This document shows, in pieces, positions 43,074 to 52,197 of a stretch of DNA of 64,000 nucleotides (position 1 is the first letter of the stretch; every line of letters begins with the position of its first letter). Source of the stretch: Rhodobacteraceae bacterium DSL-40. Lineage in GTDB: Bacteria; Pseudomonadota; Alphaproteobacteria; Rhodobacterales; Rhodobacteraceae. Position numbers and translations under genes: made by a program. Below the pieces are notes generated by a model, which saw nothing but the letters and a program-made list of their open reading frames with translations, had not been told where the DNA came from and searched no databases. The stretch lies in assembly GCA_003258405.1 (NCBI GenBank), contig QKPN01000002.1, positions 310,001-374,000 of the forward strand, in the 5' to 3' direction.

Positions 43074-45278
43074 TCAGCGCAGCCGCGGCGGCAGCGGCGT
43101 GACCCGCAGCCCGGCAAGGTTCTCGCTCGCCACCTCGAGGAAGCGGATATCGGGCCCGCGCAGCTCCTGAAGCGCGCGCAGCTCCTCGAGCCGGCCAACG
43201 ACCTCGGCCCAGCGGGCCCGCGCATTCGCCGTATCGGCCTCCGCAGCCTTCCAGCAGCAGACCCAGACGTCCCGGCTCCGCTGCGCATCCTCGGGTTGCC
43301 GGCTCGCAAGTTCGCGACGGATCTCGAGGCTCTCCTCGAAGGCATCGAGCGCGTCCCGCCCATCCTCGAGCGCCAGGCAGACATCGCCGATCCGCTCGAG
43401 ACTGACCGCGACATCGCGCAGCCAGTCCTCGCCATCGGGATCCGAGGCGGCGAGATCGCGCCGGATGCGCAACCCCTCCTCGAAGGCCTCGAGCGCCCCC
43501 GCGAGATTTCCGAGCTCCAGCCGCATGTCGCCCACCCGGTTGAGGCTGATCGCGAGATCCCGCGCCAACATCGCGCTCTGCGCATCCATCTCGAGAAGGC
43601 CGCGGGCAATGCCGAGGCCCTGCTCGTACGCGTCAAGCGCCGCGCCCGGATTGCTGAGCCGGTAATTTATGTCACCGATCCGATCGAGGCTCACCGAGAC
43701 ATCGCGCGCCCAGCCCACGTTCTCCGGCTCCCGCTCGACGAGGCGGCCCTGAAGCGCCAGGGCCTCGTAATGCGTGGAGAGAGCATCGATGAGATCGCCG
43801 TCAAGGATCTGCATGTCGCCGATCTTGCCGAGCGCCAGCGCCAGATCGCGGAGATGCCCCGAATGGCTGTCGTCCCGCTCCACCAGCGCCCGACGCAGCC
43901 GGAGGCATTCACGATACGCGGCAAGCGCCCCGGGCCGGTGGCGGCGCAGGCTCTGCACATCTCCGATCCGCTCGAGGCTCACGGTCACATCGCGAATGAA
44001 CCCCGCATTCTGCGGCGCCCTGCGCGACAGGCCGCGCACGAGCGCGAGCCCTTCCTCGAAGGCGTCGAGCCCCGCGGCCAGCGCACCCTGCGCGACGTGA
44101 ACATCGCCGACGCGATTGAGGCCGATGGAGAGATCGCGCGCGAGACAGGCCTCGTCCGGATAGCGCAGCACAAGTTCGCGCCGGATCGTGACACTGCACT
44201 CGTGTGCTGTCAGCGCGGCAGCGGTATCCCCGCGCGCGATTGCCATGTCGCCAACCCTGGCGAGCGCCACCGAATGATCGCGCAGCAAGCCCGAGCGGTC
44301 GGGTTCGTCGCAGATCAAGTCGCGGATGATGGTCAGGCTTTCCGAATAGGCGCGCGAAGCCTCCTGCAGATCGCCGCGCACACTGCGCGCATCGCCGAAT
44401 TTCATAAGCGCCATGGCGAGATCGCGCGCGGTGTCGGCGCCCGCCTCACCACGCGCCCTCATGCCCCGCAGGATCGCAATCGCCTGGGCAAGCGCGTCGC
44501 AGGCCTTCTCATTGAGATCGAGCTGCTGGCAGGCATCCGCGATCCGCTCGAACCCCGACGCGAGCGCGGCATAGATCTCCGGATCCCGGTCGGACCCGGA
44601 AGCAGCGCGGCGGAGCAACCTCACCGCCACCTCGTAGGCATCGAGTGCCCCTTCGAGATCGGCGGTCACCATGCGCAGATCTCCCAGCGCGATGGAGGCG
44701 GCCGCCGGCGCCAGCGGGCGGCGCGAAGACGCATCGCGAGCCACGACCCGGGCCATCTCGAGCGCGGAGGCCGCTTCGGACAGGGCTCCCGTCTCGATAC
44801 GCGCCAGACCGCAATCAATCCAGGACCAGGCATCGCTCCGCGCCAGCGCAGCGGAACGGGCAAGCAGCGGCTCCGCCACCCGCGGATTGAAGGGAGAGAG
44901 CAACGTCGCCTGCGCGCCGAGAACAGCGGCGATGTCGCGCGCACCCCTGCCATCCCCCGCAACGAGCGCCTCCAGCCGCGAAAGCGCGACCGTCAGCACC
45001 TCGTGATCGGCCGCGTTGAACGCCGCGACCACGGAGCGCAGCACACCGATATAGGCCTCATTTTCGTCAGCAAGGCGCGCGAGTCTCCGATCGAGCCGCC
45101 GCAGACGCGCCTTGAGGCCAGTGGCTCGTTCCGGAGAAATGAAGCTCTCGGCCTCTGCAGCCGAGAGACACGCACCCGCATGCAGTGCAGGCAGGACACC
45201 CGGATTCGATGCAGACAGCACGGCCCGCGAAACGCGGGCCCCCGCCTGCTCCAAGGCACTTGTCGTGTTCCCTTGCAC
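43074..45278 (-). CDS. Large TPR-like protein with eight 48-residue repeats
   Basis: This 734-residue protein is read from the GTG at 45278, which has GGGGGA 4 nt upstream; an alternative GTG at 45359 would add 27 residues without a good site. It has no clear signal peptide or membrane helix. The N-terminal part (about 280 residues) is helical, with weaker TPR-like units. Eight repeats of exactly 48 residues follow, each starting R-D-x-x-x-x-L-x-(R/K)-(V/I)-G-D and ending with a helix of the type A-L-x-A-Y/F-E-E-x-L. A ninth, degraded unit and a short tail close the protein. It is probably a protein-interaction scaffold. No enzymatic domain is present. Confidence 0.82.
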   Translation of the reverse strand: MQGNTTSALEQAGARVSRAVLSASNPGVLPALHAGACLSAAEAESFISPERATGLKARLRRLDRRLARLADENEAYIGVLRSVVAAFNAADHEVLTVALSRLEALVAGDGRGARDIAAVLGAQATLLSPFNPRVAEPLLARSAALARSDAWSWIDCGLARIETGALSEAASALEMARVVARDASSRRPLAPAAASIALGDLRMVTADLEGALDAYEVAVRLLRRAASGSDRDPEIYAALASGFERIADACQQLDLNEKACDALAQAIAILRGMRARGEAGADTARDLAMALMKFGDARSVRGDLQEASRAYSESLTIIRDLICDEPDRSGLLRDHSVALARVGDMAIARGDTAAALTAHECSVTIRRELVLRYPDEACLARDLSIGLNRVGDVHVAQGALAAGLDAFEEGLALVRGLSRRAPQNAGFIRDVTVSLERIGDVQSLRRHRPGALAAYRECLRLRRALVERDDSHSGHLRDLALALGKIGDMQILDGDLIDALSTHYEALALQGRLVEREPENVGWARDVSVSLDRIGDINYRLSNPGAALDAYEQGLGIARGLLEMDAQSAMLARDLAISLNRVGDMRLELGNLAGALEAFEEGLRIRRDLAASDPDGEDWLRDVAVSLERIGDVCLALEDGRDALDAFEESLEIRRELASRQPEDAQRSRDVWVCCWKAAEADTANARARWAEVVGRLEELRALQELRGPDIRFLEVASENLAGLRVTPLPPRLR
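43275..44426 (-). repeat. Eight tandem 144-bp coding repeats
   Basis: Eight consecutive 144-bp units encode the 48-residue repeats of the TPR-like protein, with no insertion or deletion between them. Conserved positions are R-D at the unit start, L-N/E/D-R-V/I-G-D, G-A-L/L-A-A-Y near the middle and R-R-x-L in the last helix. Sequence identity among units is moderate, so the array is old rather than freshly duplicated. A ninth unit is recognisable only by its initial R-D-V. Confidence 0.85.
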
Positions 45279-45810
45279 CTGATCCCCCGCTACGCACACC
45301 ACATTCCGGCAACGGGTCCGGACGCAAGCTTCCGATCCCGTTCCGAGCCGCGAGCGCACCCCTGCGCCCGCAGCCAGCGACGACAGATCCGACCCCCAAA
45401 CCGGCCTGCCGCAAATTCACCCAAAAGGACCGGGCCGCACACCGTGCCCCGGTCCGCTGACGGCTCGCACTGGCAGCCGCCCCGAAGAGCTCCGCACCCC
45501 GCGAGGCGGGATGGGCGTTGTCATACTCGGAACAAGACGCAGCAATTCCGGGCGAATTCCCGGTCAGCTCCCCTGGTGCCCAGCCAATACCCCGCCAGTT
45601 CCGGGCGCAGGCAAGAGGTCATCGACGCCACCGGTCCCCAACATAAGATGTCCAAGAACACGTCTTCTCCAATGAAAGCAAAATATACGACAAACCCTCC
45701 CTTGTCGAAAGCTGCGTGCGCGCTAGGCAGGGGGAGGCTGTCTGAAAAAGATGCATTAACCATACTAGATGAAGGGCACCCTGCAGATCACGCGCAGGTA
45801 GCGGAACTCC
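45279..45810. other. Divergent intergenic region upstream of TPR-like and YdcF genes
   Basis: This 532-bp spacer between divergent genes has no convincing coding sequence. From about 45640 to 45780 it is clearly AT-richer than its surroundings, as expected for promoters. An imperfect inverted repeat, AAGATGT-N8-ACGTCTT, lies at 45645-45666. It is the longest stretch without an assigned gene in the window. Confidence 0.45.
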
Positions 45811-46401
45811 ATGCAACTTACAGAAGAAGAGATCCGGCTGATCGAATCCTACCTTCTGGTGCGCACTCCGATTCGCCGCGCCGACCTCTGCTTCGTCTTC
45901 GGCGCACGCGCGGGCGAGGCCGCCTTTGCGGCCGAGACCGCCCGGCTCTGGCGCGCGGGCCTCTTCCCGCGGGTGATCGTCTCGGGTGGCAATACGCCCG
46001 GCGGCGATGAACCCGAAGCCGTCACGCTCCGGCGCCGAATGATCGCTGAAGGGATACCCGCAGGCGCGATCCTCATCGAGACGGAGGCGCGACATTCGGG
46101 CGAGAACGTCATGCTGTCGCTGCCGATCCTCGAACGCGAGATCGGCCTCGCACGCATCCGATCGGTGATCGCCGTCGGTCAGTTCCACACCTCGCGGCGC
46201 TATCTCATGACGCTGGAGCGTTACTGGCCCGGCATAGAGAAGATGCTCGTCACCGTCGAATCGTACGGCATCGGCCGCGCCGACTGGCACCGTCACCCCG
46301 AGTTCATCTCGCTCATCCGCGGCGAAATGGCCCGGATCGAACCCTATCTCGCGCGAAACATCATCGCCGAGATCGATCCCGCGACCTGCACGCTGCTCTG
46401 A
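45811..46401 (+). CDS. YdcF/DUF218 family protein
   Basis: This 196-residue protein has a DUF218 pattern: RADLCFVFGARAGEAAFAAETARLWRAGLFPRVIVSGGNTPGGDEPEAV, then ILIETEARHSGENVMLSLPIL, then SVIAVGQFHTSRRYLMTLERYWP. It lacks a signal peptide or membrane helix, so it matches cytoplasmic YdcF (which binds SAM weakly in E. coli) rather than membrane-bound ElyC. The reaction is unknown. It lies 69 bp upstream of leuD on the same strand. Confidence 0.85.
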   Translation: MQLTEEEIRLIESYLLVRTPIRRADLCFVFGARAGEAAFAAETARLWRAGLFPRVIVSGGNTPGGDEPEAVTLRRRMIAEGIPAGAILIETEARHSGENVMLSLPILEREIGLARIRSVIAVGQFHTSRRYLMTLERYWPGIEKMLVTVESYGIGRADWHRHPEFISLIRGEMARIEPYLARNIIAEIDPATCTLL

Positions 46402-46470
46402 ACGGGGCGCAATCTTGCACGGCGGCGGCTTCCATGATTTATGGCCCGCCAGATGATGGAGAAGCCGGCC

Positions 46471-47085
46471 ATGGAAAAGTTCACGAAGCTCACGGGCACC
46501 GCGGCGCCGCTGCCGCTCATTAATGTCGACACCGACATGATCATCCCCAAGCAGTTCCTCAAGACGATCAAGCGCTCCGGCCTCGGCAAGAATCTCTTTG
46601 ACGAGATGCGCTTTGATGGGGAGGGCAACGAGATCCCGGATTTCGTGCTCAACAAGCCTGCCTATCGCGACGCGCAGATCCTCGTCGCGGGCGAGAACTT
46701 CGGCTGCGGCTCCTCCCGCGAGCATGCGCCCTGGGCGCTCCTCGATTTCGGTATCCGCTGCGTGATCGCGCCCTCCTTCGCCGACATCTTCTACAACAAC
46801 TGCTTCAAGAACGGCATCCTGCCCATCGTCCTGCCGCAGGAAGAAGTCGACAAGCTGATGGACGACGCCGAGCGCGGCTCGAATGCGAAGATCACCGTCG
46901 ATCTTGAAAACCAGGTCATCTCCGGCCCCGACGGCGGCTCAATCGCCTTCGAGGTCGATCCGTTCCGCAAGCACTGCCTGCTGAACGGCCTCGACGATAT
47001 CGGGCTCACGCTGGTGAAGGCGGAGAAAATCGACAGCTTCGAAGCCGGAATGGAAGCCCGCACCCCGTGGCTCAAGGCCGGTTAA
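46471..47085 (+). CDS. leuD: 3-isopropylmalate dehydratase small subunit
   Basis: LeuD forms the swivelling domain of isopropylmalate isomerase. The start [26 protein letters not shown] (46471) matches the family; GGAG lies upstream, and in-frame ATGs at 46441 and 46453 are less likely. [43 protein letters not shown] is the substrate-recognition segment. The 204-residue length is typical. leuC is 4 kb upstream and leuB 3.3 kb downstream, all in the same direction. Confidence 0.97.
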   Translation: MEKFTKLTGTAAPLPLINVDTDMIIPKQFLKTIKRSGLGKNLFDEMRFDGEGNEIPDFVLNKPAYRDAQILVAGENFGCGSSREHAPWALLDFGIRCVIAPSFADIFYNNCFKNGILPIVLPQEEVDKLMDDAERGSNAKITVDLENQVISGPDGGSIAFEVDPFRKHCLLNGLDDIGLTLVKAEKIDSFEAGMEARTPWLKAG

Positions 47086-47120
47086 CCACGCCTTAACCAT
47101 GGCGGCGCGAGCGTGCCGCC

Positions 47121-48296
47121 ATGCTCCTCGGCACCCCGCAATCCCCGGCCCGCACCCTGCGCACGCTCTGTGCCGCGCTTGTGCTGAGCCTCTTCGCCAG
47201 CGCCGCCGCCGCCGAGACCCTCCGCATCGCCACATATGAGGCGGGCCTCACACGGGACGGCGCGGGCCTGCTCCTGCGCGATCTCGGCGGCGAACCCGAT
47301 GCCGCCATTGCGGGCGCGCTCGCGGTAATCCGCGAGACCCGGCCCGACATCCTCCTGCTCACCGGATTCGACAGCGACCCGAAGGGCCGCGCGCTCGCAG
47401 CCTTCGCCCGGCGCCTCGCCGAAGGCCCCGGCGGCATCGACTACCCCTATCGTTTCACCGCCCCGGTCAATGCGGGCGAGCCCTCCGGGCTCGATCTCGA
47501 TGGCGACGGCATGGGCATGGGGTGGGCCGACGGCTGGGGCTGGGGCAAGTTTCCCGGCCATGGCGGGATGGCGGCCCTCTCGCGTCTGCCGTTCGAGACC
47601 GGGGCCTTCCGCAGCTTCACCATGCTCCGCTGGCGCGATCTTCCGGGTGCGGAGATGCCCGGGCATCCCGACGGCAACCCCTGGCCCACCCCGGAGGCGG
47701 CGGCAGAGCTCCGGCTCTCCTCGAAAGCGCATTGGGATCTTCCCGTCCGCCTGCCCGGCGGCGGCACGCTGCACCTCCTGGCCTCGAACCCGACGCCGCC
47801 GCTCTTCGACGGGCCTGAAGGGGCAAACCGTCTGCGCAACCGCGACGAGATCCGCTTCTGGGCCACCTATCTTGGCGGCACCGCCTTCCCCGACGATCAG
47901 GGCCGCACCGCCGGGCCGCCGGAGGCCCCCATCATCGTGCTCGGCAATCTCAACAAGGACCCGCGCGATGGAGCAGGACTGCTGGATGGCATTGCGGCCC
48001 TGCTCGAATCAGGTCGCCTCCAGGATGTGAGGCCGGCCTCGGAAGGTGGGAAGCGCGCCGCAGCACGGCAGAAGGGCGCGAATACGCGCCACCGGACCCC
48101 GCCCGCCCTCGACACGGCCGACTGGCGCGACGAAGGGGGCCCGGGCAACCTTCGCGTCGATTACGTCCTGCCCGACGCCGCGCTCACCGTCACCGGCGCC
48201 GGGGTCTTCTGGCCTGCGCCCGGCGCGCCGCTGGCGGAGGAAGCCGAAGCCGCCTCCGCCCATCGTCTGGTCTGGATCGATGTGGCACTGCCCTGA
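47121..48296 (+). CDS. Secreted endonuclease/exonuclease/phosphatase family protein
   Basis: This 391-residue protein has a signal peptide (TLCAALVLSLFASAAAA) and an EEP-fold pattern: LRIATYEAGLTRDG (the usual Asn replaced by Glu or shifted), RPDILLLTGFDSD, then IIVLGNLNKDPRDG (N/D variant of the metal-binding GDFN loop), LRVDYVLPDAALTV and a final AHRLVWIDVAL with the catalytic His. Proteins of this subgroup are exported and of unknown substrate. It follows leuD by 35 bp and may be read through from it. Confidence 0.8.
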   Translation: MLLGTPQSPARTLRTLCAALVLSLFASAAAAETLRIATYEAGLTRDGAGLLLRDLGGEPDAAIAGALAVIRETRPDILLLTGFDSDPKGRALAAFARRLAEGPGGIDYPYRFTAPVNAGEPSGLDLDGDGMGMGWADGWGWGKFPGHGGMAALSRLPFETGAFRSFTMLRWRDLPGAEMPGHPDGNPWPTPEAAAELRLSSKAHWDLPVRLPGGGTLHLLASNPTPPLFDGPEGANRLRNRDEIRFWATYLGGTAFPDDQGRTAGPPEAPIIVLGNLNKDPRDGAGLLDGIAALLESGRLQDVRPASEGGKRAAARQKGANTRHRTPPALDTADWRDEGGPGNLRVDYVLPDAALTVTGAGVFWPAPGAPLAEEAEAASAHRLVWIDVALP

Positions 48297-48304
48297 GCGC
48301 CCGG

Positions 48305-48700
48305 TCAGGCTAGGATCTCGTTGAACTCCAGAACGTTGTCGTCCGGGTCGCGGATGAAGATGACCTTTCGGCGGTCGGAATAGACCACCGGCCCGGTGGT
48401 GATCGGAATGCCCTCGCGCTCGAGCATCGCCATCAGATCGTCCATGTCCTCGACGACGAAGGCGGCATGGGTTACCCCGGGATAGCGCAGCGGCTCGTCC
48501 TGGAGCACGTTGCCCGCCCTCTTCACGCCGTTGAAGATCAGGTTGATATAGACCCCGGCGCCGTTCACCATCTCGTTCGCCGCATGTTCCGGCAGATCCA
48601 CCACCTCGCGCCAGCCGAACTTGCCGTAAAACGCCCGCGCCGCATCGCGATCGGTTACGCGTATGCCAACATGCTCGTAGGATTTCACCAGGAATGCCAT
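48305..48700 (-). CDS. VOC-family (glyoxalase-like) protein
   Basis: This 131-residue protein has one vicinal-oxygen-chelate domain made of two beta-alpha-beta-beta-beta modules: YEHVGIRVTDRDAARAFYGKFGW and GVTHAAFVVEDMDDLMAMLEREGI. The first His, the His in VTHAAF and Glu in VLEFNEIL are the likely metal ligands. It resembles lactoylglutathione lyase-like proteins. It begins 9 bp after the GST gene stop, so the pair may act together in glutathione-dependent detoxification; that is inference. Confidence 0.85.
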   Translation of the reverse strand: MAFLVKSYEHVGIRVTDRDAARAFYGKFGWREVVDLPEHAANEMVNGAGVYINLIFNGVKRAGNVLQDEPLRYPGVTHAAFVVEDMDDLMAMLEREGIPITTGPVVYSDRRKVIFIRDPDDNVLEFNEILA

Positions 48701-48709
48701 CGCCTTACC

Positions 48710-49303
48710 TCAGAGCCCCGGCATGCCGATGAAGTTCGGCAGCGCCTTGATCCGGTTGATCCAGTCCGTGACATGCGCCCGCGCACCCACCGGCGCGTGC
48801 CCCTCGTGTCCGAGCGCCACATAGGGGAAGCAGGCGATGTCGGCGATCGTCGGGCGGCCGAGCGCGAGCCAATCGCGCCGTGCCAGCCGCGCCTCGAGCA
48901 GATCGAGAATACGCGCCGTGCGGACGAGCGCGAGTTCGTGATCGAGCGGCACGCCGAACTTCACATGCAGCCGGGCATCGTTGGGGCCGCGGGCGATCTC
49001 GTTTTCCGCCGCCATCAGCCATTCCATCACCTGCGCCAGCGCCCCGGGCTCCGTCGGCAGCCAGCCCTCGCCGCCGTATTTCCGCGCGAGGTAGACGAGG
49101 ATCGCCTGCGAGTCGCGCAAGATCAGCTCGCCATCGACGAGGATCGGGATCTCGAGAAACGGGTTCATCGCGCTGAGCGGCGGCTGCCGGTGGGCGCCGC
49201 CGAGGAAGTCCACCGGCACGATCTCGCACTCCTGGCCGATGAGCGACAGAAAGAGCCGGATCTTGTAGCAGTTGCCGGACAGGTCGAGGTCATAGAGCTT
49301 CAC
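48710..49303 (-). CDS. Glutathione S-transferase family protein
   Basis: This 197-residue protein has a thioredoxin-like domain (MKLYDLDLSGNCYKIRLFLSLIGQ, with Ser9/Asn11 near the catalytic position) and EIPILVDGELILRDSQAILVYLARKYG with cis-Pro and the Asp-Ser glutathione contact. The C-terminal helical domain has RPTIADIACFPYVAL. It is a GST-like enzyme of unknown substrate. It is divergent from a LysR gene 140 bp away, which probably regulates the GST-VOC pair. Confidence 0.9.
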   Translation of the reverse strand: MKLYDLDLSGNCYKIRLFLSLIGQECEIVPVDFLGGAHRQPPLSAMNPFLEIPILVDGELILRDSQAILVYLARKYGGEGWLPTEPGALAQVMEWLMAAENEIARGPNDARLHVKFGVPLDHELALVRTARILDLLEARLARRDWLALGRPTIADIACFPYVALGHEGHAPVGARAHVTDWINRIKALPNFIGMPGL

Positions 49304-49407
49304 GGAATACTCCCGGTCTGATCCGCCGCGCAGCCCAGTGGCGCAGCGCCGGCGGATCTTCCCTTGTCACCGCTCCTTCCGCTATATGGCTATTCCAGCA
49401 ATCACCT

Positions 49408-49422
49408 TTCCGGTTTCCGGAA
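49408..49422. promoter_or_regulatory. Inverted repeat, candidate LysR operator
   Basis: TTCCGG-TTT-CCGGAA is a perfect inverted repeat in the spacer between the divergent GST and LysR genes, ending 20 nt before the LysR ATG. Position fits autoregulation and control of the GST operon. The classical T-N11-A form is not evident. Confidence 0.4.
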
Positions 49423-49442
49423 GGATCTCGCGGAGGATCTGC

Positions 49443-50366
49443 ATGGACCGCCTGCGCGCGATGCGCACCTTCGTGGCGGTGGCCGACGCCGGCAGTCTCT
49501 CGGGAGCGGCCCGCGCGCTCGACGAGCCACTGACCAACATCAGCCGCCTCCTCGGCCAGCTCGAGGCCCATCTCGGCTGCCCGCTGGTCATCCGCTCGAC
49601 CCGCCGGCTCGCGCTCACCCCCCAGGGCGAAGATTACCTCGTCACCTGCCGCCTGCTTCTCGACGATCTCGAGAGCGCCGAGGCCCGGATCCGCGCCGAA
49701 GGCGGCGAGCTCACCGGCCGGATCGCCATCGCCGCGCCGGTGGCCTTCGGCCGGCTCCACGTCCTCCCCGTCCTCGCCGCCTTCCTCCAGCGCCATCCGG
49801 GCGTCGAGGCCCGGCTCGAGCTTCATGACGAACGGCGCGATCTGATCGAGCATGGCATCGACGTCGCGATCCGCCTCGGCGACCTGCCGGATTCGGGTCA
49901 TCTCGCGCTGCATGTCGGTGATCTGCGCGTGGTGACGTGTGCGTCCCCCGGTTACGTCGCCACGCGCGGCCGCCCCGCGTCCCCCGCCGACATCGCCAGC
50001 CACGACCTGGTGAGCTTCTCGGGCCCGCTCGGCCACCAGCGCTGGAGTTTCTCCAGCCGGGCGCATGGCCGCGAAACCATCCGCCTCACGCCCCGGCTCC
50101 AGGTCAATTCCGCCGAGGCCGCGGTCGCCGCCGCCGAGGCCGGGCTCGGCCTCACGCGGGTGCTCTCCTACCAGGCCGGCGCAGCCCTCGCCGCAGGCCG
50201 GCTCGTCACCCTGCTCGATGCATTCGAGGATACGCCCGTGCCGGTGCATCTCGTGCGCTGGCCCTCGCGGATCGGCAATCCGCGGGTGCGCGCCTTCAAC
50301 CGTTTCGCCGCCGATGCACTGCGCGCCCGCCTCGCCGGGGCCGCCGTGGCAGGCGCGCCAGCTTGA
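49443..50366 (+). CDS. LysR-family transcriptional regulator
   Basis: This 307-residue regulator starts MDRLRAMRTFVAVADAGSLSGAARALD, the usual winged-helix entry, with GGAGG 6 nt before the ATG. The recognition helix region is PLTNISRLLGQLEAHLGCPLVIRSTRRLALTPQG. The effector-binding part starts LTGRIAIAAPVAFGRLHVLPVLAAFL and includes DVAIRLGDLPDSGHLA. It belongs to the AaeR/DsdC-like subgroup of LysR proteins with short linkers. The divergent GST gene is the likely target. Confidence 0.92.
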   Translation: MDRLRAMRTFVAVADAGSLSGAARALDEPLTNISRLLGQLEAHLGCPLVIRSTRRLALTPQGEDYLVTCRLLLDDLESAEARIRAEGGELTGRIAIAAPVAFGRLHVLPVLAAFLQRHPGVEARLELHDERRDLIEHGIDVAIRLGDLPDSGHLALHVGDLRVVTCASPGYVATRGRPASPADIASHDLVSFSGPLGHQRWSFSSRAHGRETIRLTPRLQVNSAEAAVAAAEAGLGLTRVLSYQAGAALAAGRLVTLLDAFEDTPVPVHLVRWPSRIGNPRVRAFNRFAADALRARLAGAAVAGAPA

Positions 50367-50423
50367 CGCCCCCCGGCGGAGCGTTTACCGCGGGGCCGAT
50401 TTCCGAGCGCGCGAGGATGCCCC

Positions 50424-51530
50424 ATGACCAGCCCCACCCTTCTGATCCTGCCCGGCGACGGCATCGGCCCCGAGGTGATGGCCGAAGTGCGAAAGATCAT
50501 CGACTGGTACGGCGCGAATCGCGGCCTCTCCTTCACGGTCGAGGAAGATCTCGTGGGTGGGTCTTCCTACGATGTCCACGGCACGCCGCTGACCGATGCG
50601 GCCATGGCCCGTGCCCAGGAGGCGGATGCCGTGCTGCTCGGCGCCGTCGGCGGCCCGCAGTATGACGGTCTCGACTTCTCGGTGAAACCCGAGCGCGGCC
50701 TGCTCCGGCTCCGCAAGGAAATGGACCTCTTCGCCAACCTTCGCCCGGCGCAGTGCTTCGACGCGCTGGCCGACTTTTCCTCGCTCAAGCGCGACGTGGT
50801 GGCGGGTCTCGACATCATGATCGTCCGCGAACTCACATCCGGCATCTACTTCGGCGAGCCCCGCGGCATCTTTACCGAGGGCAACGAGCGCGTCGGCATC
50901 AACACCCAGCGCTACACCGAAAGCGAGATCGACCGCGTTGCCCGTGTCGCCTTCGAGCTGGCGCGCCGCCGCAACGGCAAGGTCTGCTCGATGGAGAAGG
51001 CCAACGTAATGGAATCGGGCGTGCTCTGGCGCGAGGTGGTCCAGAAGGTTCACGACGCCGATTACGGCGACATCGCGCTGTCGCACATGTATGCCGATGC
51101 GGGCGCCATGCAGCTCTGCCGCTGGCCCAAGCAGTTTGACGTGATCGTCACCGACAACCTCTTCGGCGACCTCCTCTCCGACGCCGCCGCGATGCTCACC
51201 GGCTCGCTCGGCATGCTGCCCTCGGCCTCGCTCGGCGCGCCGATGGCCAACGGCCGCCCGAAGGCACTCTACGAACCCGTCCACGGCTCCGCCCCCGATA
51301 TCGCGGGCGAGGGCAAGGCGAACCCGATCGCTTGCGTCCTCTCCTTCGCCATGGCGCTGCGCTATTCCTTCGACGAGGGCGACGAGGCCGCCCGCCTCGA
51401 GGCCGCCGTCGAGAAAGTGCTGGCCGACGGCGCCCGCACCGCCGACCTGCTCGGCCCCGAGGGCGGTTCGCCGATCTCCACGGCGGAAATGGGCGACGCG
51501 ATCGTCGCGGCTCTCGACGCCTCGCTCTAA
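50424..51530 (+). CDS. leuB: 3-isopropylmalate dehydrogenase
   Basis: LeuB oxidises and decarboxylates 3-isopropylmalate in leucine synthesis. The 368-residue protein starts [42 protein letters not shown] and [18 protein letters not shown] hold substrate contacts. [36 protein letters not shown] carries the metal-binding Asp residues, and [16 protein letters not shown] is the NAD-binding loop. It starts 58 bp after the LysR gene; ung follows 4 bp after its stop. Confidence 0.97.
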   Translation: MTSPTLLILPGDGIGPEVMAEVRKIIDWYGANRGLSFTVEEDLVGGSSYDVHGTPLTDAAMARAQEADAVLLGAVGGPQYDGLDFSVKPERGLLRLRKEMDLFANLRPAQCFDALADFSSLKRDVVAGLDIMIVRELTSGIYFGEPRGIFTEGNERVGINTQRYTESEIDRVARVAFELARRRNGKVCSMEKANVMESGVLWREVVQKVHDADYGDIALSHMYADAGAMQLCRWPKQFDVIVTDNLFGDLLSDAAAMLTGSLGMLPSASLGAPMANGRPKALYEPVHGSAPDIAGEGKANPIACVLSFAMALRYSFDEGDEAARLEAAVEKVLADGARTADLLGPEGGSPISTAEMGDAIVAALDASL

Positions 51531-51534
51531 GGCA

Positions 51535-52197
51535 ATGGCCGCCAAACTTCCCGAAGCCTGGCGGCCCGCGCTCGCCGCGCATGGGGTCTGGGACGACCTC
51601 GTGCGCCTCGCCGAACGGGCCGCGGTGACACCCGACACCGCCCCTGCGCCCGAACGGCTCTTCCGCGCCCTCGATCTCGTTCCGCCCGCCGCCGTGCGGG
51701 CGGTGATCCTCGGCCAGGATCCCTATCCGACCCCCGGCCATGCCGACGGGCTCTGCTTCTCGGTCCGGCCCGGCGTCGCGCCCCCCCGGTCGCTTCGCAA
51801 CATCTTCCGCGAAATGGAAACCGATCTCGGCCTTGCCCCCGCAGCGCATGGAAATCTCGAAAGCTGGGCGCGGCAGGGCGTGCTGCTCCTCAACACCGTG
51901 TTGAGCGTGCGCCTCGGCGATGCCAATTCCCACGCCCGCTGGGGCTGGCAGAAGGTGACCGACGGCATCATCCGCACCGTAGCGGACCTGCCGCAGCCGG
52001 TCGCCTTCCTGCTCTGGGGAAAATCGGCGGAGGCGAAGACCGCGCTGATCGGCCCGGGCCGCCATCTGGTGCTCACCGCCGCGCATCCCTCGCCGCTCTC
52101 TGCCCGCCGCGGCTTCTTCGGCTGCCGGCATTTCTCGAAGGCCAACGACTGGCTCGCCGCCGAAGGCGCAGGCCGGATCGACTGGCGCCTGCCTTAA
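51535..52197 (+). CDS. ung: Uracil-DNA glycosylase, family 1
   Basis: This 220-residue enzyme removes uracil from DNA. The water-activating motif is GQDPYPTPGHADGLCFS with catalytic Asp62. The Leu-intercalation motif is AAHPSPLSARRGFFGCRHFSKAN with its catalytic His. The N-terminal part is short and ends in PERLFRALDLVPPAAVRAVIL. The length and sequence match family 1. With 4 nt between the leuB stop and its start, it is cotranscribed with leuB. Confidence 0.95.
   Translation: MAAKLPEAWRPALAAHGVWDDLVRLAERAAVTPDTAPAPERLFRALDLVPPAAVRAVILGQDPYPTPGHADGLCFSVRPGVAPPRSLRNIFREMETDLGLAPAAHGNLESWARQGVLLLNTVLSVRLGDANSHARWGWQKVTDGIIRTVADLPQPVAFLLWGKSAEAKTALIGPGRHLVLTAAHPSPLSARRGFFGCRHFSKANDWLAAEGAGRIDWRLP

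Noticed and set aside
43275-44426. CRISPR or other non-coding repeat array
   Set aside because: The 144-bp period is fully explained by 48-residue protein repeats in one open frame.
45521-45763. 80-codon minus-strand frame in the longest gene-free stretch
   Set aside because: No family resemblance, no ribosome-binding site and composition unlike neighbouring genes.
42957-46010. A 1,017-residue plus-strand frame
   Set aside because: It is antisense to the TPR-repeat gene and merely mirrors its periodicity.
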